Shown here in pieces: positions 24,241-31,005 of a DNA stretch of 39,173 nucleotides; positions within the stretch are counted from its first letter, which is position 1; the number at the start of each line of letters is the position of its first letter. The position numbers and the translations under genes were made by a program. The stretch is from assembly GCF_001613225.1 (NCBI RefSeq), contig NZ_BDBY01000210.1, positions 1-39,173 of the forward strand, given 5' to 3'. The DNA comes from Nocardia pseudovaccinii NBRC 100343 (GTDB lineage Bacteria; Actinomycetota; Actinomycetes; Mycobacteriales; Mycobacteriaceae). The notes below the pieces were generated by a model, which ran no database searches, was not told the origin of the DNA, and saw only the letters and a program-made list of their open reading frames with translations.

Positions 24241-25688
24241 TGGTCGAACAGCGCCCCGCGGCCCCAACGGATCTCGCGGCGGCCATCGCCGCGATCCGGT
24301 CCGGGCCGCAGGGGCCGGAAGTCGCCGCGGTCTTCGACTTCGCCGCCGTTGTGGATGGTTTCGGGCCGCTGTCGCGGTGGACATTCCGGCGCGATAAGAG
24401 CCGAATTACCGCGGACACCCTGCTCGGCAGCATCCGCAACGGGCTCACCGACGGCGAATACAGCCGGTTCCTGCAGCGGGCCATGCGGGTACTCGCCGAG
24501 CAGCCCGAAGACGAGCTGGACGAGTTGGGCACACTGCTGTTCCGGAGAAAGATCTACGGGCACCTGTATCCCGAAGCGTGGCAGTTGATCCGGACGCACG
24601 AGGCCGCCGGTCACACCGTGGTGCTCGCGACCGCGCTGACCCGATTCCAGGTCGAACCCGCCGCGGCCGAACTCGGTATCGAACACGTCCTGTACACCCG
24701 GATGGCGACCACCGATGGCGTGCTCACCGGTTACGCCGACGGAAAAACCCTGTGGCGCAATGGCAAGGCCGATGCGGTTCGCGAGTTCGCCGCCGCGCAT
24801 GGGCTGGATATCGGCCGCAGCTACGTCTACGCGGACAGCATCGCCGATCTGCCGCTGCTCTCGGTGGTCAGGCATCCGGTGGCGGTGAATCCCGAGCGAA
24901 AGCTCGGTGCCGCTGCCGCCGAACAGAATTGGCCGATACTGACGTTCCGTCCACGCCAACCACCCCGCCCGATCGACTATGTGCGCACTGTCGCCGGATT
25001 CGCCGGGCTACTGGCCGGAGCACTGCTCGGCGTGCTGAGCAAGTCCCACACGCGTCAGCGCAGGAAGATGGCCGATGCGCTGATGGCCTACGGAACCGGT
25101 GTCACGCTCGCCGCGACCGGTATCCGGCTGCGGGTCAGCGGTGCGGAAAACGCCCGCGCGCCGAGACCCGCCGTGTTCCTGTTCAACCATCAGAGCCAGT
25201 TCGACGTGATCATCGTGCCCAAAGTGCTCGAAGGCGGGGTCACCGGAATCGGCAAGAAGGAGCTGACGAAGAATCCGATCTTCGGTCCGCTGATGCGGTT
25301 CGTCGGGGTCACCTTCATCGATCGTGCCAACACCACGCAGGCCAAGGCGGCGCTGGCGCCGGTGGTGCATACGCTGCGCGGCGGGCTGTCGATCGCGGTC
25401 GCACCCGAAGGCACCCGGTCGTATACGCCGCGCATCGGCCCGTTCAAGAAGGGCGCTTTCCACATCGCGATCCAGGCCGGGGTGCCGGTGATCCCGGTGG
25501 TGATCCGCAATGCGGGTGAAATCAACTGGCGCAACTCGATGGTCGCGCGCAGGGGCACCATCGACGTGGCCATCCTCGACCCGATCGACGTCGGCAGCTG
25601 GGACACGAACGATATGGACGACAACGTCGAAGCCGTCCGTCAGCTGTACACCGATACCCTGCTGAACTGGCCGTCGCCGGACCGGTGA
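24240..25688 (+). CDS. plsC: HAD-like domain fused to 1-acylglycerol-3-phosphate acyltransferase (PlsC)
   Basis: This 482-aa bifunctional-type protein resembles M. tuberculosis PlsC (Rv2483c). Residues about 25-230 form a HAD-IB-like domain. Residues about 265-480 form the acyltransferase that makes phosphatidate from lysophosphatidate: FNHQSQFDV (HX4D, near 317), GKKELTKNPIFGPLMRFVGVTFIDR, VAPEGTRSYTPRIGPFKKGAF and VPVIPVVI. A hydrophobic segment (VAGFAGLLAGALLGVLS) joins the domains and may anchor the protein. The HAD motif I reads VFDFAAVVDG where DXDGT/DXDRT is expected, so the second (acid/base) Asp is Ala and the Thr is missing. The later GDSXXDLP-like motif (YADSIADLPLL) is kept. The phosphatase half may therefore be inactive. 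It overlaps plsB by one base. Confidence 0.92.
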   Translation: MVEQRPAAPTDLAAAIAAIRSGPQGPEVAAVFDFAAVVDGFGPLSRWTFRRDKSRITADTLLGSIRNGLTDGEYSRFLQRAMRVLAEQPEDELDELGTLLFRRKIYGHLYPEAWQLIRTHEAAGHTVVLATALTRFQVEPAAAELGIEHVLYTRMATTDGVLTGYADGKTLWRNGKADAVREFAAAHGLDIGRSYVYADSIADLPLLSVVRHPVAVNPERKLGAAAAEQNWPILTFRPRQPPRPIDYVRTVAGFAGLLAGALLGVLSKSHTRQRRKMADALMAYGTGVTLAATGIRLRVSGAENARAPRPAVFLFNHQSQFDVIIVPKVLEGGVTGIGKKELTKNPIFGPLMRFVGVTFIDRANTTQAKAALAPVVHTLRGGLSIAVAPEGTRSYTPRIGPFKKGAFHIAIQAGVPVIPVVIRNAGEINWRNSMVARRGTIDVAILDPIDVGSWDTNDMDDNVEAVRQLYTDTLLNWPSPDR

Positions 25689-25738
25689 TGCCGCCGGGAC
25701 CTTCACACCGTGCATCTCGTACGCCGGAGCTCCCTTTA

Positions 25739-25868
25739 CCGGATGCCCGGTCGGCGGACGGATACCCGGTCGGTGGACCGATGCCCGGTCGGACGGATAC
25801 CCGGCTGGCGGTCGGATACCCGGTCGACGGACGGGATATCCAGTCGGCGGACGGATGCCCATTCGGCG
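25739..25868. repeat. tandem array of a 19-20-bp unit (about seven copies)
   Basis: Imperfect units follow the pattern CGGATACCCGGTCGGCGGA. The variable positions include GATACCC versus GATGCCC and CGGTCGG versus CGGCTGG or CAGTCGG. Two more units lie at 26047-26079 and two at 26260-26290, and looser TGCCCGGT-type fragments continue to about 26400. The array begins about 50 bases after the plsC stop. Confidence 0.85.
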
Positions 25869-26044
25869 CAACCGAACCTGCGCGGCGAGGTCGCGCGCGG
25901 CAGCTGCATTGCGCTCCGACATCACCCCGAACAATCTTGCGCAACGCGCTGCGCCCGGCCTGGTCGAAGGGCGTCGCCTCGCCGCACGCAAAAGCCACGG
26001 CGAGTGCGACCGCTTCCGCTGCGGTGAAGTTGAGCGGCGGCAGC
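25866..26044 (-). pseudogene. relic of a WYL/YafY-type regulator gene, copy 1
   Basis: Read on the minus strand this 179-base segment gives LPPLNFTAAEAVALAVA, then PFDQAGRSALRKI, then, after a frame change, FGVMSERNAAAARDLAAQV. Put together these follow the linker region of HTH-WYL (YafY-like) regulators (P.L.F..EEAVALAVALRAA, then SALRK, then VM). There is no start, no HTH and no WYL domain, and the frame is broken. It is therefore a fragment, not a gene. An almost identical copy lies 214 bases away. Confidence 0.65.
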
Positions 26045-26079
26045 AACGGATACCCAGTCGGCGGACCGATACCCGGTCA

Positions 26080-26257
26080 GCGCAACCGAATCCGCGCAGC
26101 GAAGTCGCGCGCGGGGGCCGCATCGTGCTCCGACATCACCCCGAAGAATCTTGCGCAACGCGCTGCGCCCGGCCTGGTCGAAGGGCGTCGCCTCGCCGCA
26201 CGCAAAGCCACGGCGAGTGCGACCGCTTCCGCTGCGGTGAAGTTGAGCGGCGGCAGC
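26080..26257 (-). pseudogene. relic of a WYL/YafY-type regulator gene, copy 2
   Basis: This is a 178-base duplicate of copy 1 at a period of 214 bases. The half nearest plsC has about ten differences. The other roughly 130 bases are almost identical to copy 1 except for one missing A in an A-run. In this copy the frame continues as EAVALAVALRAA, the canonical WYL-regulator wording, then breaks before PFDQAGRSALRKI. The two copies are thus frameshifted at different places. Confidence 0.65.
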
Positions 26258-26413
26258 CACGGATACCCGGCTGGCGGACGGATGCCCGGTGAAATGGCAG
26301 ACGGGGTGCCCGGCAGGCCAATGGGTGCCCAGTTAGTTGGTGGGCTCGGTGCCCGGTTGACAGACGGATCCCCCGTTACCTGGTGACGGGGTACCCGGTC
26401 GTCGCCGGGTGTG
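26258..26413. other. degenerate tail of the repeat block before Ppm1
   Basis: This stretch continues the plsC-ppm1 spacer (25689-26413). It carries two good units of the 19-20-bp repeat and then decayed fragments (TGCCCGG, TGCCCAG, TACCCGG). ACCCGG and CCGGGT (26393-26410) form a 6-bp hairpin just past the Ppm1 stop that might act as its terminator. I see no gene. Confidence 0.5.
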
Positions 26414-27133
26414 TCAGACCGAGCGCCCGAACAGCAGCTTCCACGGCATCAGCGCGGATTCCAGTTGCACCTTGAGGCTCATCTTGGAGGCGCCGAGGGT
26501 GCGCTCCTCGAACCGGATCGGTACCTCCGCGATCGTGATGCCCTTCTTGACGGTGCGGTAGTTCATCTCGACCTGGAACGAATACCCGTTGCTGCGAATC
26601 GAGGCCACGTCGATGGCGCGCAACGTGTCGGCCTTCCATGCCTTGAACCCGGCAGTGGCATCCTTGACGCTGAGACGCAGGATCAGGTTCACATAGAAGT
26701 TGGCCCAGGCGGACAGCGCCTTGCGGTACCACTTCCACTCCTCGGCGGTGGACCCGCCGGGCACATAGCGGGACCCGAGCACGACACCGGCATCGGTGGT
26801 GTCCAGCTTCTCCAGCATCGCCGGAATGACCTCAGCGGGATGCGACAGGTCGGCGTCCATCTGGATCACCACATCGGCGCCCTCGTCCAGTGCCCGGGTG
26901 ATCCCGGCCACATAGGCGCGACCCAATCCGTTCTTCTCGGTGCGGTGCAGTACGCCGACGACATTCGGCAGCTCGGCCGCCAGCTTGTCGGCGATCTCAC
27001 CGGTCCCGTCCGGCGAATTGTCATCCACCACGAGCACATGTAGATCGGGCACCGGCAGCGCCGTCAGCCGCTCCACCGCAACCGGCAGATTCTCCCGCTC
27101 GTTGTAGGTCGGCACAACAACGGTAACCCTCAA
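26414..27133 (-). CDS. ppm1: polyprenol-phosphate mannose synthase
   Basis: This 239-aa family 2 glycosyltransferase transfers mannose from GDP-mannose to polyprenol phosphate, making the lipid-linked mannose used for lipomannan, lipoarabinomannan and protein mannosylation. Motifs: VVVPTYNERENLP at the start, VVDDNSPDGTGEIAD, QMDADLSHP (the metal-binding DXD-type site), GSRYVPGGSTAEEW, VKDATAGFKAW and YSFQVEMNYR. It lacks membrane helices and the fused Lnt domain, so it corresponds to the catalytic domain of mycobacterial Ppm1 or to DPM1. The TTG at 27133 is chosen because GGGAGGG lies 6 bases upstream and the catalytic domain starts there; the longer frame to 27250 shows nothing. Confidence 0.92.
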   Translation of the reverse strand: MRVTVVVPTYNERENLPVAVERLTALPVPDLHVLVVDDNSPDGTGEIADKLAAELPNVVGVLHRTEKNGLGRAYVAGITRALDEGADVVIQMDADLSHPAEVIPAMLEKLDTTDAGVVLGSRYVPGGSTAEEWKWYRKALSAWANFYVNLILRLSVKDATAGFKAWKADTLRAIDVASIRSNGYSFQVEMNYRTVKKGITIAEVPIRFEERTLGASKMSLKVQLESALMPWKLLFGRSV

Positions 27134-27373
27134 GGGTCGCCCTCCCTGCTCACCTGTTCCAGCCCGCAGACCCACGACAGGACCCGGAGCACTCGTCTGA
27201 TTGCCAAGAACCGTACTTGATCGAACTGAAGACCACCTGAGCGCCCGCACGCTCCCGCCGCCACCCGAATACCCGCGACATGCCGACTACCTCGCAAATC
27301 GCGTCTCCCACCCCGCCGACCACCCCTGGATTCACGTCGAAATCAGTTGCCGCACACCACCCCTGGCGCGCCC

Positions 27374-27559
27374 TCACTTCTCCCCATCGCGCCAATCCCG
27401 ATCCCGGGCATCCTCACGAGCATTGCGCGCATGCACGATCTCCAATGCCCGCTCGGCAGTAGCCCGATCCGGATACGGCCCCATCCGATCCCGGAACCAA
27501 CACTGCTTCCCATTCTCGGCCCGCTGATGCTTCAAGCAGTAGTACCACTTCTCCGCCAT
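27374..27559 (-). CDS. conserved small actinobacterial protein, 61 aa
   Basis: The protein starts MAEKWYYCLKHQRAENGKQCWFRDRMGPYPDRATAERALE. I recognise this pattern (WYYCL.H......C...DR.GPY....EA..AL) from short conserved hypothetical proteins of actinobacteria. The YC..H and QCW residues could bind a metal. The C-terminus is strongly charged (Arg/Asp/Glu). There is no signal peptide. A run of G lies directly before the ATG. No role is known to me; it sits about 240 bases upstream of ppm1 on the same strand. Confidence 0.8.
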   Translation of the reverse strand: MAEKWYYCLKHQRAENGKQCWFRDRMGPYPDRATAERALEIVHARNAREDARDRDWRDGEK

Positions 27560-27653
27560 CCCCCCAGCATCCCACCACCATGATCAACAGACCCCCGATT
27601 TCACCCCCGCCCCCAAGATCCGTCTCCTTGTGGGCACCGGTGCGGCACGGTCG

Positions 27654-27695
27654 AAAAACCGGTCGTCCTGGCTTGTGACGGCCAGGACGACCGGT
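27654..27695 (-). terminator. intrinsic terminator of the small secreted protein gene
   Basis: A perfect 15-bp stem (27658-27672 with 27681-27695) with an 8-base loop is followed on the minus strand by TTTTTC. It lies 8 bases past the stop of the gene at 27704. Confidence 0.9.
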
Positions 27696-27703
27696 GGGAC
27701 AGA

Positions 27704-27931
27704 TCAGAGGCAACCATTCGCCCTGAGCTGGGCGGCAACCTCATCGGAGACAGTGATGGAGCGGCCGATATTGGCCTCCGTCAGGTCGGATGCGCTGATC
27801 CCGGCCTGCATCGCGCAGCCGAGCAACTTGGCGTCCACGCTGATACTTTCGTCGGCGTGCGCGATACCGGCCCCGGTCATGAGGGCACCGGCCAGCGCTA
27901 CAGCGAGAACACCGGTCTTGACGAATCGCAT
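27704..27931 (-). CDS. small secreted protein with two conserved-looking cysteines, 75 aa
   Basis: The ATG at 27931 is preceded by GAGGAGGAAA at ideal spacing, so the longer upstream frame is discarded. Residues 1-27 (MRFVKTGVLAVALAGALMTGAGIAHA, then D) are a clear Sec signal peptide with an AHA cleavage site. The mature part is about 48 aa and acidic, with one Cys near the middle (LLGCAMQAG) and one at the penultimate position (ANGCL), which could form a disulfide. I do not recognise the family; small two-Cys secreted proteins are common in Nocardia and mycobacteria. Confidence 0.82.
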   Translation of the reverse strand: MRFVKTGVLAVALAGALMTGAGIAHADESISVDAKLLGCAMQAGISASDLTEANIGRSITVSDEVAAQLRANGCL

Positions 27932-28129
27932 GAGATTTCCTCCTCGAATCGCAGTCCTACGGTTCTGCTCGACACCTGCTTCACTTGCCTGATGTGTTTC
28001 GGAGTACGCCCGTCCGCCGCAGCCGACGAAGCTCACCCCCTGATTGCAGGCTCCAACATACGCACCGGACACCGATGCGCGCCGGGACATTCGTCACTTC
28101 GGTCGATTTCGATAACCGGGCCAACACCT

Positions 28130-28168
28130 AAAAAATCCCCCCGACCTGGTGATATGTCGAGGGGATTT
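28130..28168 (-). terminator. intrinsic terminator of the Glu-Asp-Phe tRNA operon
   Basis: AAATCCCC and GGGGATTT plus CGAC and GTCG form a stem with one mismatch, directly after the tRNA-Phe 3' end. On the minus strand it is followed by a run of six T (28130-28135). Confidence 0.8.
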
Positions 28169-28244
28169 GGTGGCCAGGGCCGGGATCGAACCGGCGACCT
28201 TCCGCTTTTCAGGCGGACGCTCGTACCAACTGAGCTACCTGGCC
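28168..28244 (-). tRNA. tRNA-Phe (GAA)
   Basis: The minus strand folds as a cloverleaf: acceptor GGCCAGG/CCTGGCC, D-arm AGCTCAGTTGGT, anticodon stem TCCGC/GCGGA with loop CTGAAAA (anticodon GAA), and T-arm GGTTCGATCC. Discriminator A is followed by an encoded CCA. It is the last of three tRNAs in one operon. Confidence 0.97.
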
Positions 28245-28303
28245 GCAGGCACCCGTAGTGAATGCCATACGCGAAACGCCGGATTGCTCCGGCGCTTATT
28301 TTG

Positions 28304-28377
28304 CGACCCTGACGGGACTCGAACCCGCGACCTCCGCCGTGACAGGGCGGCGCGCTAACCAACTGCGCCACAGGGCC
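28304..28377 (-). tRNA. tRNA-Asp (GTC)
   Basis: Acceptor GGCCCTG pairs with CAGGGTC, the anticodon stem CCGCC/GGCGG encloses CTGTCAC (anticodon GTC), and the T-arm is GGTTCGAGTCC. The discriminator is G and no CCA is encoded. It is the middle gene of the Glu-Asp-Phe cluster. Confidence 0.97.
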
Positions 28378-28406
28378 TTGCGTTGCTTCCAACGATCCGA
28401 AGACCG

Positions 28407-28479
28407 TACCCCCTACGGGATTCGAACCCGCGCTACCGCCTTGAAAGGGCGGCGTCCTAGGCCGCTAGACGAAGGGGGC
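28407..28479 (-). tRNA. tRNA-Glu (TTC)
   Basis: Acceptor GCCCCCT pairs with AGGGGGT (G-U at the end), the anticodon stem CCGCC/GGCGG encloses CTTTCAA (anticodon TTC), and the T-arm is GGTTCGAATCC. The discriminator is A and no CCA is encoded. It is the first gene of the cluster. Confidence 0.97.
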
Positions 28480-28572
28480 TCGCCCCGGATTTCTCCGGAC
28501 CGGCTTCAACGGCTGTCCGTTGGGAGCTGGGATAGCTTATGACAGATCGGCCGCGTTTCCCAAATCGGCTGT

Positions 28573-29238
28573 TCAGGCTCCCAAACCGAGCTCTTCGAGT
28601 CGAGCTTGCGCCCGCCAGCCGTCGTTGCGGAACTTCTCCGCCCACTCCGGGGTGGCCATCGCCTCGACCACGACCTCGAGCGCCTCCTGGAACCGGGTCC
28701 GCAGATCGACCCCGCTGCCGAGGATGTCGATCAGATAGCGCTGGCCGGCGAGGGCGGCAGAGATGGTGCGGGTGAAGCGGTCCGGGTCCGCGTCGGCGCG
28801 CAGCTGGCCCTGATCGATGGCGCGGACCGCGAGTGCTCTGGTGGCGCGGCCGAGTATTCGACCGCCGCCGGTCTGCACATCGCGATAGAAGTCCGGCTCG
28901 ATGATCAACCGGAACTCGGCCTGCACGATGATGTCGTGCTCGAGTCGCAATGCCACCTCGTCGACCATCCCGTGCAGGACGTCGAGTGGACCGAGATCCG
29001 TTCTGGCAAGCCAACGCTCGGCCGATGTGCGGTATCGGTCGACCGCGGTCTCGAGTACCGCGCGTGCGAGATCTTCCTTGGAATCGAAATGAAAGTACAT
29101 GGCGCCCTTGGTGGCGCGTGAACCTTCCAAAATGCGGTTGAGCGATGCAGCGGCATAGCCGCTCTTCCCGAACTCAACGGCGGCGGACCTGATTATCGCC
29201 GCGCGTGTCCGGCGGGCCCGCTCTTGCTGCCGTGCCAT
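28573..29238 (-). CDS. TetR-family regulator resembling gamma-butyrolactone receptors
   Basis: The product is a 221-aa DNA-binding repressor. The N-terminal helix-turn-helix reads RTRAAIIRSAAVEFGKSGYAAASLNRILEGSRATKGAMYFHFDSKEDLARAVLE. The TKGAMYFHFDSKEDLA wording and total length resemble the ArpA/ScbR group of signalling-butanolide receptors more than average TetR proteins. The C-terminal half (residues 70-221) is helical and would hold the ligand pocket. No butanolide synthase gene (AfsA type) is in the window, so the ligand is unknown. It lies between the Glu-Asp-Phe tRNA operon and a long non-coding stretch with possible operators (29331-29370). Confidence 0.85.
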   Translation of the reverse strand: MARQQERARRTRAAIIRSAAVEFGKSGYAAASLNRILEGSRATKGAMYFHFDSKEDLARAVLETAVDRYRTSAERWLARTDLGPLDVLHGMVDEVALRLEHDIIVQAEFRLIIEPDFYRDVQTGGGRILGRATRALAVRAIDQGQLRADADPDRFTRTISAALAGQRYLIDILGSGVDLRTRFQEALEVVVEAMATPEWAEKFRNDGWRAQARLEELGLGA

Positions 29239-29330
29239 GCTCGAAACGCCTCCGAAGCCTACTCGTCGCCAATCGGTGCCCCCAAAGGAACGGACCCTTG
29301 GCGCGAAGTTATGAGTTTTATCAATACTTC

Positions 29331-29370
29331 AAACCGGGATTTCGCCCCGTTTCAATCTTTCGGTACGAAA
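29331..29370. promoter_or_regulatory. two inverted repeats upstream of the TetR gene, possible operators
   Basis: AAACCGGG (29331-29338) and CCCCGTTT (29345-29352) form an inverted repeat with one mismatch that resembles the AAACCGG-type boxes of butanolide receptors. TTTCG and CGAAA around GTA (29358-29370) are a perfect second one. Both lie about 95-130 bases before the regulator's start, where autoregulation would be expected. Confidence 0.45.
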
Positions 29371-29413
29371 ACTTGCGAAAATCCTGAAACACACCAGCTG
29401 GTATAGTTTTCCT

Positions 29414-29447
29414 GCCCAGGTGCGCCGCAGGGGGTGCGCACCTGGGC
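29414..29447. terminator. strong 12-bp hairpin of uncertain role
   Basis: GCCCAGGTGCGC and GCGCACCTGGGC form a perfect 12-bp stem with a 10-base loop. It has no T-run on either side and no clear gene ending at it. It may be a factor-independent terminator of an unrecognised transcript or a dispersed palindrome. Confidence 0.45.
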
Positions 29448-30048
29448 ATTACTTCGTCTCGGATCTGCCTCCCCCGGCGTCGACTCGTAGGAAGTCGCGA
29501 TCGGTCGAACCGGCCGCGACACGTTCGGGCACACCAACGATAAGCCGAATTTCGGATCGCCGGGTAAGTCGGCGATTCTTCCGTAATTCACCAAGTCGTC
29601 ACCGTACCCGGAAACACCATCCGACACGCGGCAAACCGAAGACTCCAGCGGCCGAAACATCCGGATATCTGTTACAGCAAACTTCACGCAATCGAGCAAA
29701 GTGATGCCTCGGATTTCCGAATTCGACAGCGTCGCAGCACTGTTCACCCGAGTCGACCAGCGGCCCCGTCGCCGCGGCGCCGACCGCGCGACACCGGCCA
29801 GTCACCTCGCTGCGTCCCCCCGCGCGCTGGCCCTACACCCCCCGCAAATCCAAAGACATTGGTACGCAACATGATTGGATGGTAGCCCGGCTCGGCAGGA
29901 ATGAACAAAGCTGGGTACCAATTGTTTACCGGCAGCATCGCTACCCGCACGCATCGTGTTACCCGGTGCACCAGCACGACTCGGCAGCGGCACTCGGCAA
30001 CCCCGAGCGAACCGATCCACGCCCCCAACCGACGCGCCCCGCCCCCGG

Positions 30049-30078
30049 TTACCCGATCCGCGCCCGGCCCACTACACT
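30049..30078 (+). promoter_or_regulatory. probable tRNA-Lys promoter
   Basis: TTACCC (30049-30054) and TACACT (30073-30078) are separated by 18 bases. The tRNA starts 11 bases past the -10 element, which suits a stable RNA promoter. The -35 match is only moderate. Confidence 0.45.
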
Positions 30079-30088
30079 GTCCATCCGC

Positions 30089-30161
30089 GCCCCTATAGCT
30101 CAGTTGGTAGAGCTACGGACTTTTAATCCGCAGGTCGTAGGTTCGAGCCCTACTGGGGGCA
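30089..30161 (+). tRNA. tRNA-Lys (TTT)
   Basis: Acceptor GCCCCTA pairs with TGGGGGC (one G-U), the D-arm is AGCTCAGTTGGTAGAGCT, the anticodon loop is CTTTTAA (anticodon TTT) and the T-arm GGTTCGAGCCC. Discriminator A is followed by CCT, so CCA is not encoded. It faces away from the Glu-Asp-Phe cluster. Confidence 0.97.
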
Positions 30162-30165
30162 CCTT

Positions 30166-30199
30166 CTCAGGCGTCCGGTTTCCATACCGGACGCCTGAG
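30166..30199 (+). terminator. terminator of tRNA-Lys
   Basis: A perfect 14-bp stem (30166-30179 with 30186-30199) and a 6-base loop begin 5 bases after the tRNA. TCATATT follows rather than a pure T-run. Confidence 0.85.
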
Positions 30200-31005
30200 T
30201 CATATTCCAGACCGCGCGCAGTCGCGACGCGCATCGGCCGCGGCCATGAAACACCACATTCCGCGGTGAGCTTTCCATGCCGTGGGCCGCGCCCGCACAC
30301 CCGAAGGCGCGCCTCGGCAACAGATGGACTTCGCTGGACGATTTGCCCCTCCCAGATTCCTATTGGGCAGCTGCCACCGATACGAGGGCGATAGAGGCCG
30401 CTTTGCTCGGTTGATTGCCGCCCAGCGCGACCGAGCCGAGGGCGCGGCTCGTTGGTCGGCGCGCTGGATCGGCCCCGGCGTGCATGAGGGCACCAGCGGC
30501 AATGATCTGGTCACCGATGCCGTGGCTCCGATCGCGATGGGCTATCCGCCCGAGCACCCGGGCAGTGGCGCGCACCACAGACGCGGTCCGGCGACGGCAT
30601 CGGACACATACTTCGCGGTCTGCCCGGCAGCAGGGGCAAGAGTGTCGGCATCGGCGGCGCGATCGGAGAAGCATTGGCCGAGAACACAGGTGGTGCACTC
30701 GGGCGGACTTTTCGGCGGTGAAGCGGAACGATCGCAGCGGCGACACCAGCGGCTTTGTGTGTTACGGCACGCTGGGCTAACGACTCTCGGCCCGTAGCGA
30801 TAAACCCCTTGCTGCGGGCCGAGCCCCTACACTCGGTGTGGTTGTCGAACGCCGACGTCGGCATATGACCTCTATCACGAGGTCTCATTTGTCAGCCAGA
30901 TGCGTTTCGCATCACACCTACGGTGCCGTAAGGTATGGCCGCATCGGCACACGGTCTACCCGGGGGACTGACCAGCAAGAGCGCACACACATGAAGGGCT
31001 TGTAT
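30200..31005. other. gene-poor stretch between tRNA-Lys and desA1
   Basis: No complete gene is convincing in these 806 bases. A frame at 30506-30721 on the plus strand contains the protein-like run GKSVGIGGAIGEALAENTGG but has no usable start codon. Longer frames on both strands lack family resemblance. The last 200 bases hold the desA1 promoter region with two palindromes. Confidence 0.5.
30899..30930. promoter_or_regulatory. two palindromes upstream of desA1, possible operators
   Basis: GATGCG-TTT-CGCATC (30899-30913) is a perfect inverted repeat. TACGG-TG-CCGTA (30919-30930) is another, extended to ACCTACGG and CCGTAAGGT with one extra base. They are 75-107 bases before the desA1 start. 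Mycobacterial desA1 and desA2 are controlled by the TetR-type repressor MadR, so a related regulator is a reasonable guess. Confidence 0.45.

Larger units (their letters stand above)
29239..30048. other. long non-coding stretch, relatively AT-rich
   Basis: No gene is convincing in these 810 bases. The part next to the TetR start is AT-rich and holds two inverted repeats. A strong hairpin lies at 29414-29447. Both strands have open frames of about 70-130 codons (for example minus 29352-29747), but third-position GC is only about 60 percent, ribosome binding sites are absent and none resembles a family I know. Confidence 0.5.

Noticed and set aside
25739..26290. CRISPR-like array
   Set aside because: The short units are mostly contiguous and imperfect, with no uniform unique spacers and no cas genes nearby.
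25685..26386. A 233-codon plus-strand frame across the repeat block
   Set aside because: It is a translation of the minisatellite and of the reverse of the regulator relics; it has no family resemblance, and the minus-strand reading explains the sequence better.
29352..29747. A 131-codon minus-strand frame
   Set aside because: Third-position GC is low for this genome, it runs through the 12-bp hairpin, and there is no ribosome binding site or known motif.
30282..30797. A 171-codon plus-strand frame between tRNA-Lys and desA1, with overlapping minus-strand frames
   Set aside because: Composition is Arg/Ala/Gly-rich without motifs; the competing frames are equally poor.
30089..30837. Integrated element at tRNA-Lys
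   Set aside because: I found no duplicate of the tRNA 3' end downstream and no integrase or mobility gene.
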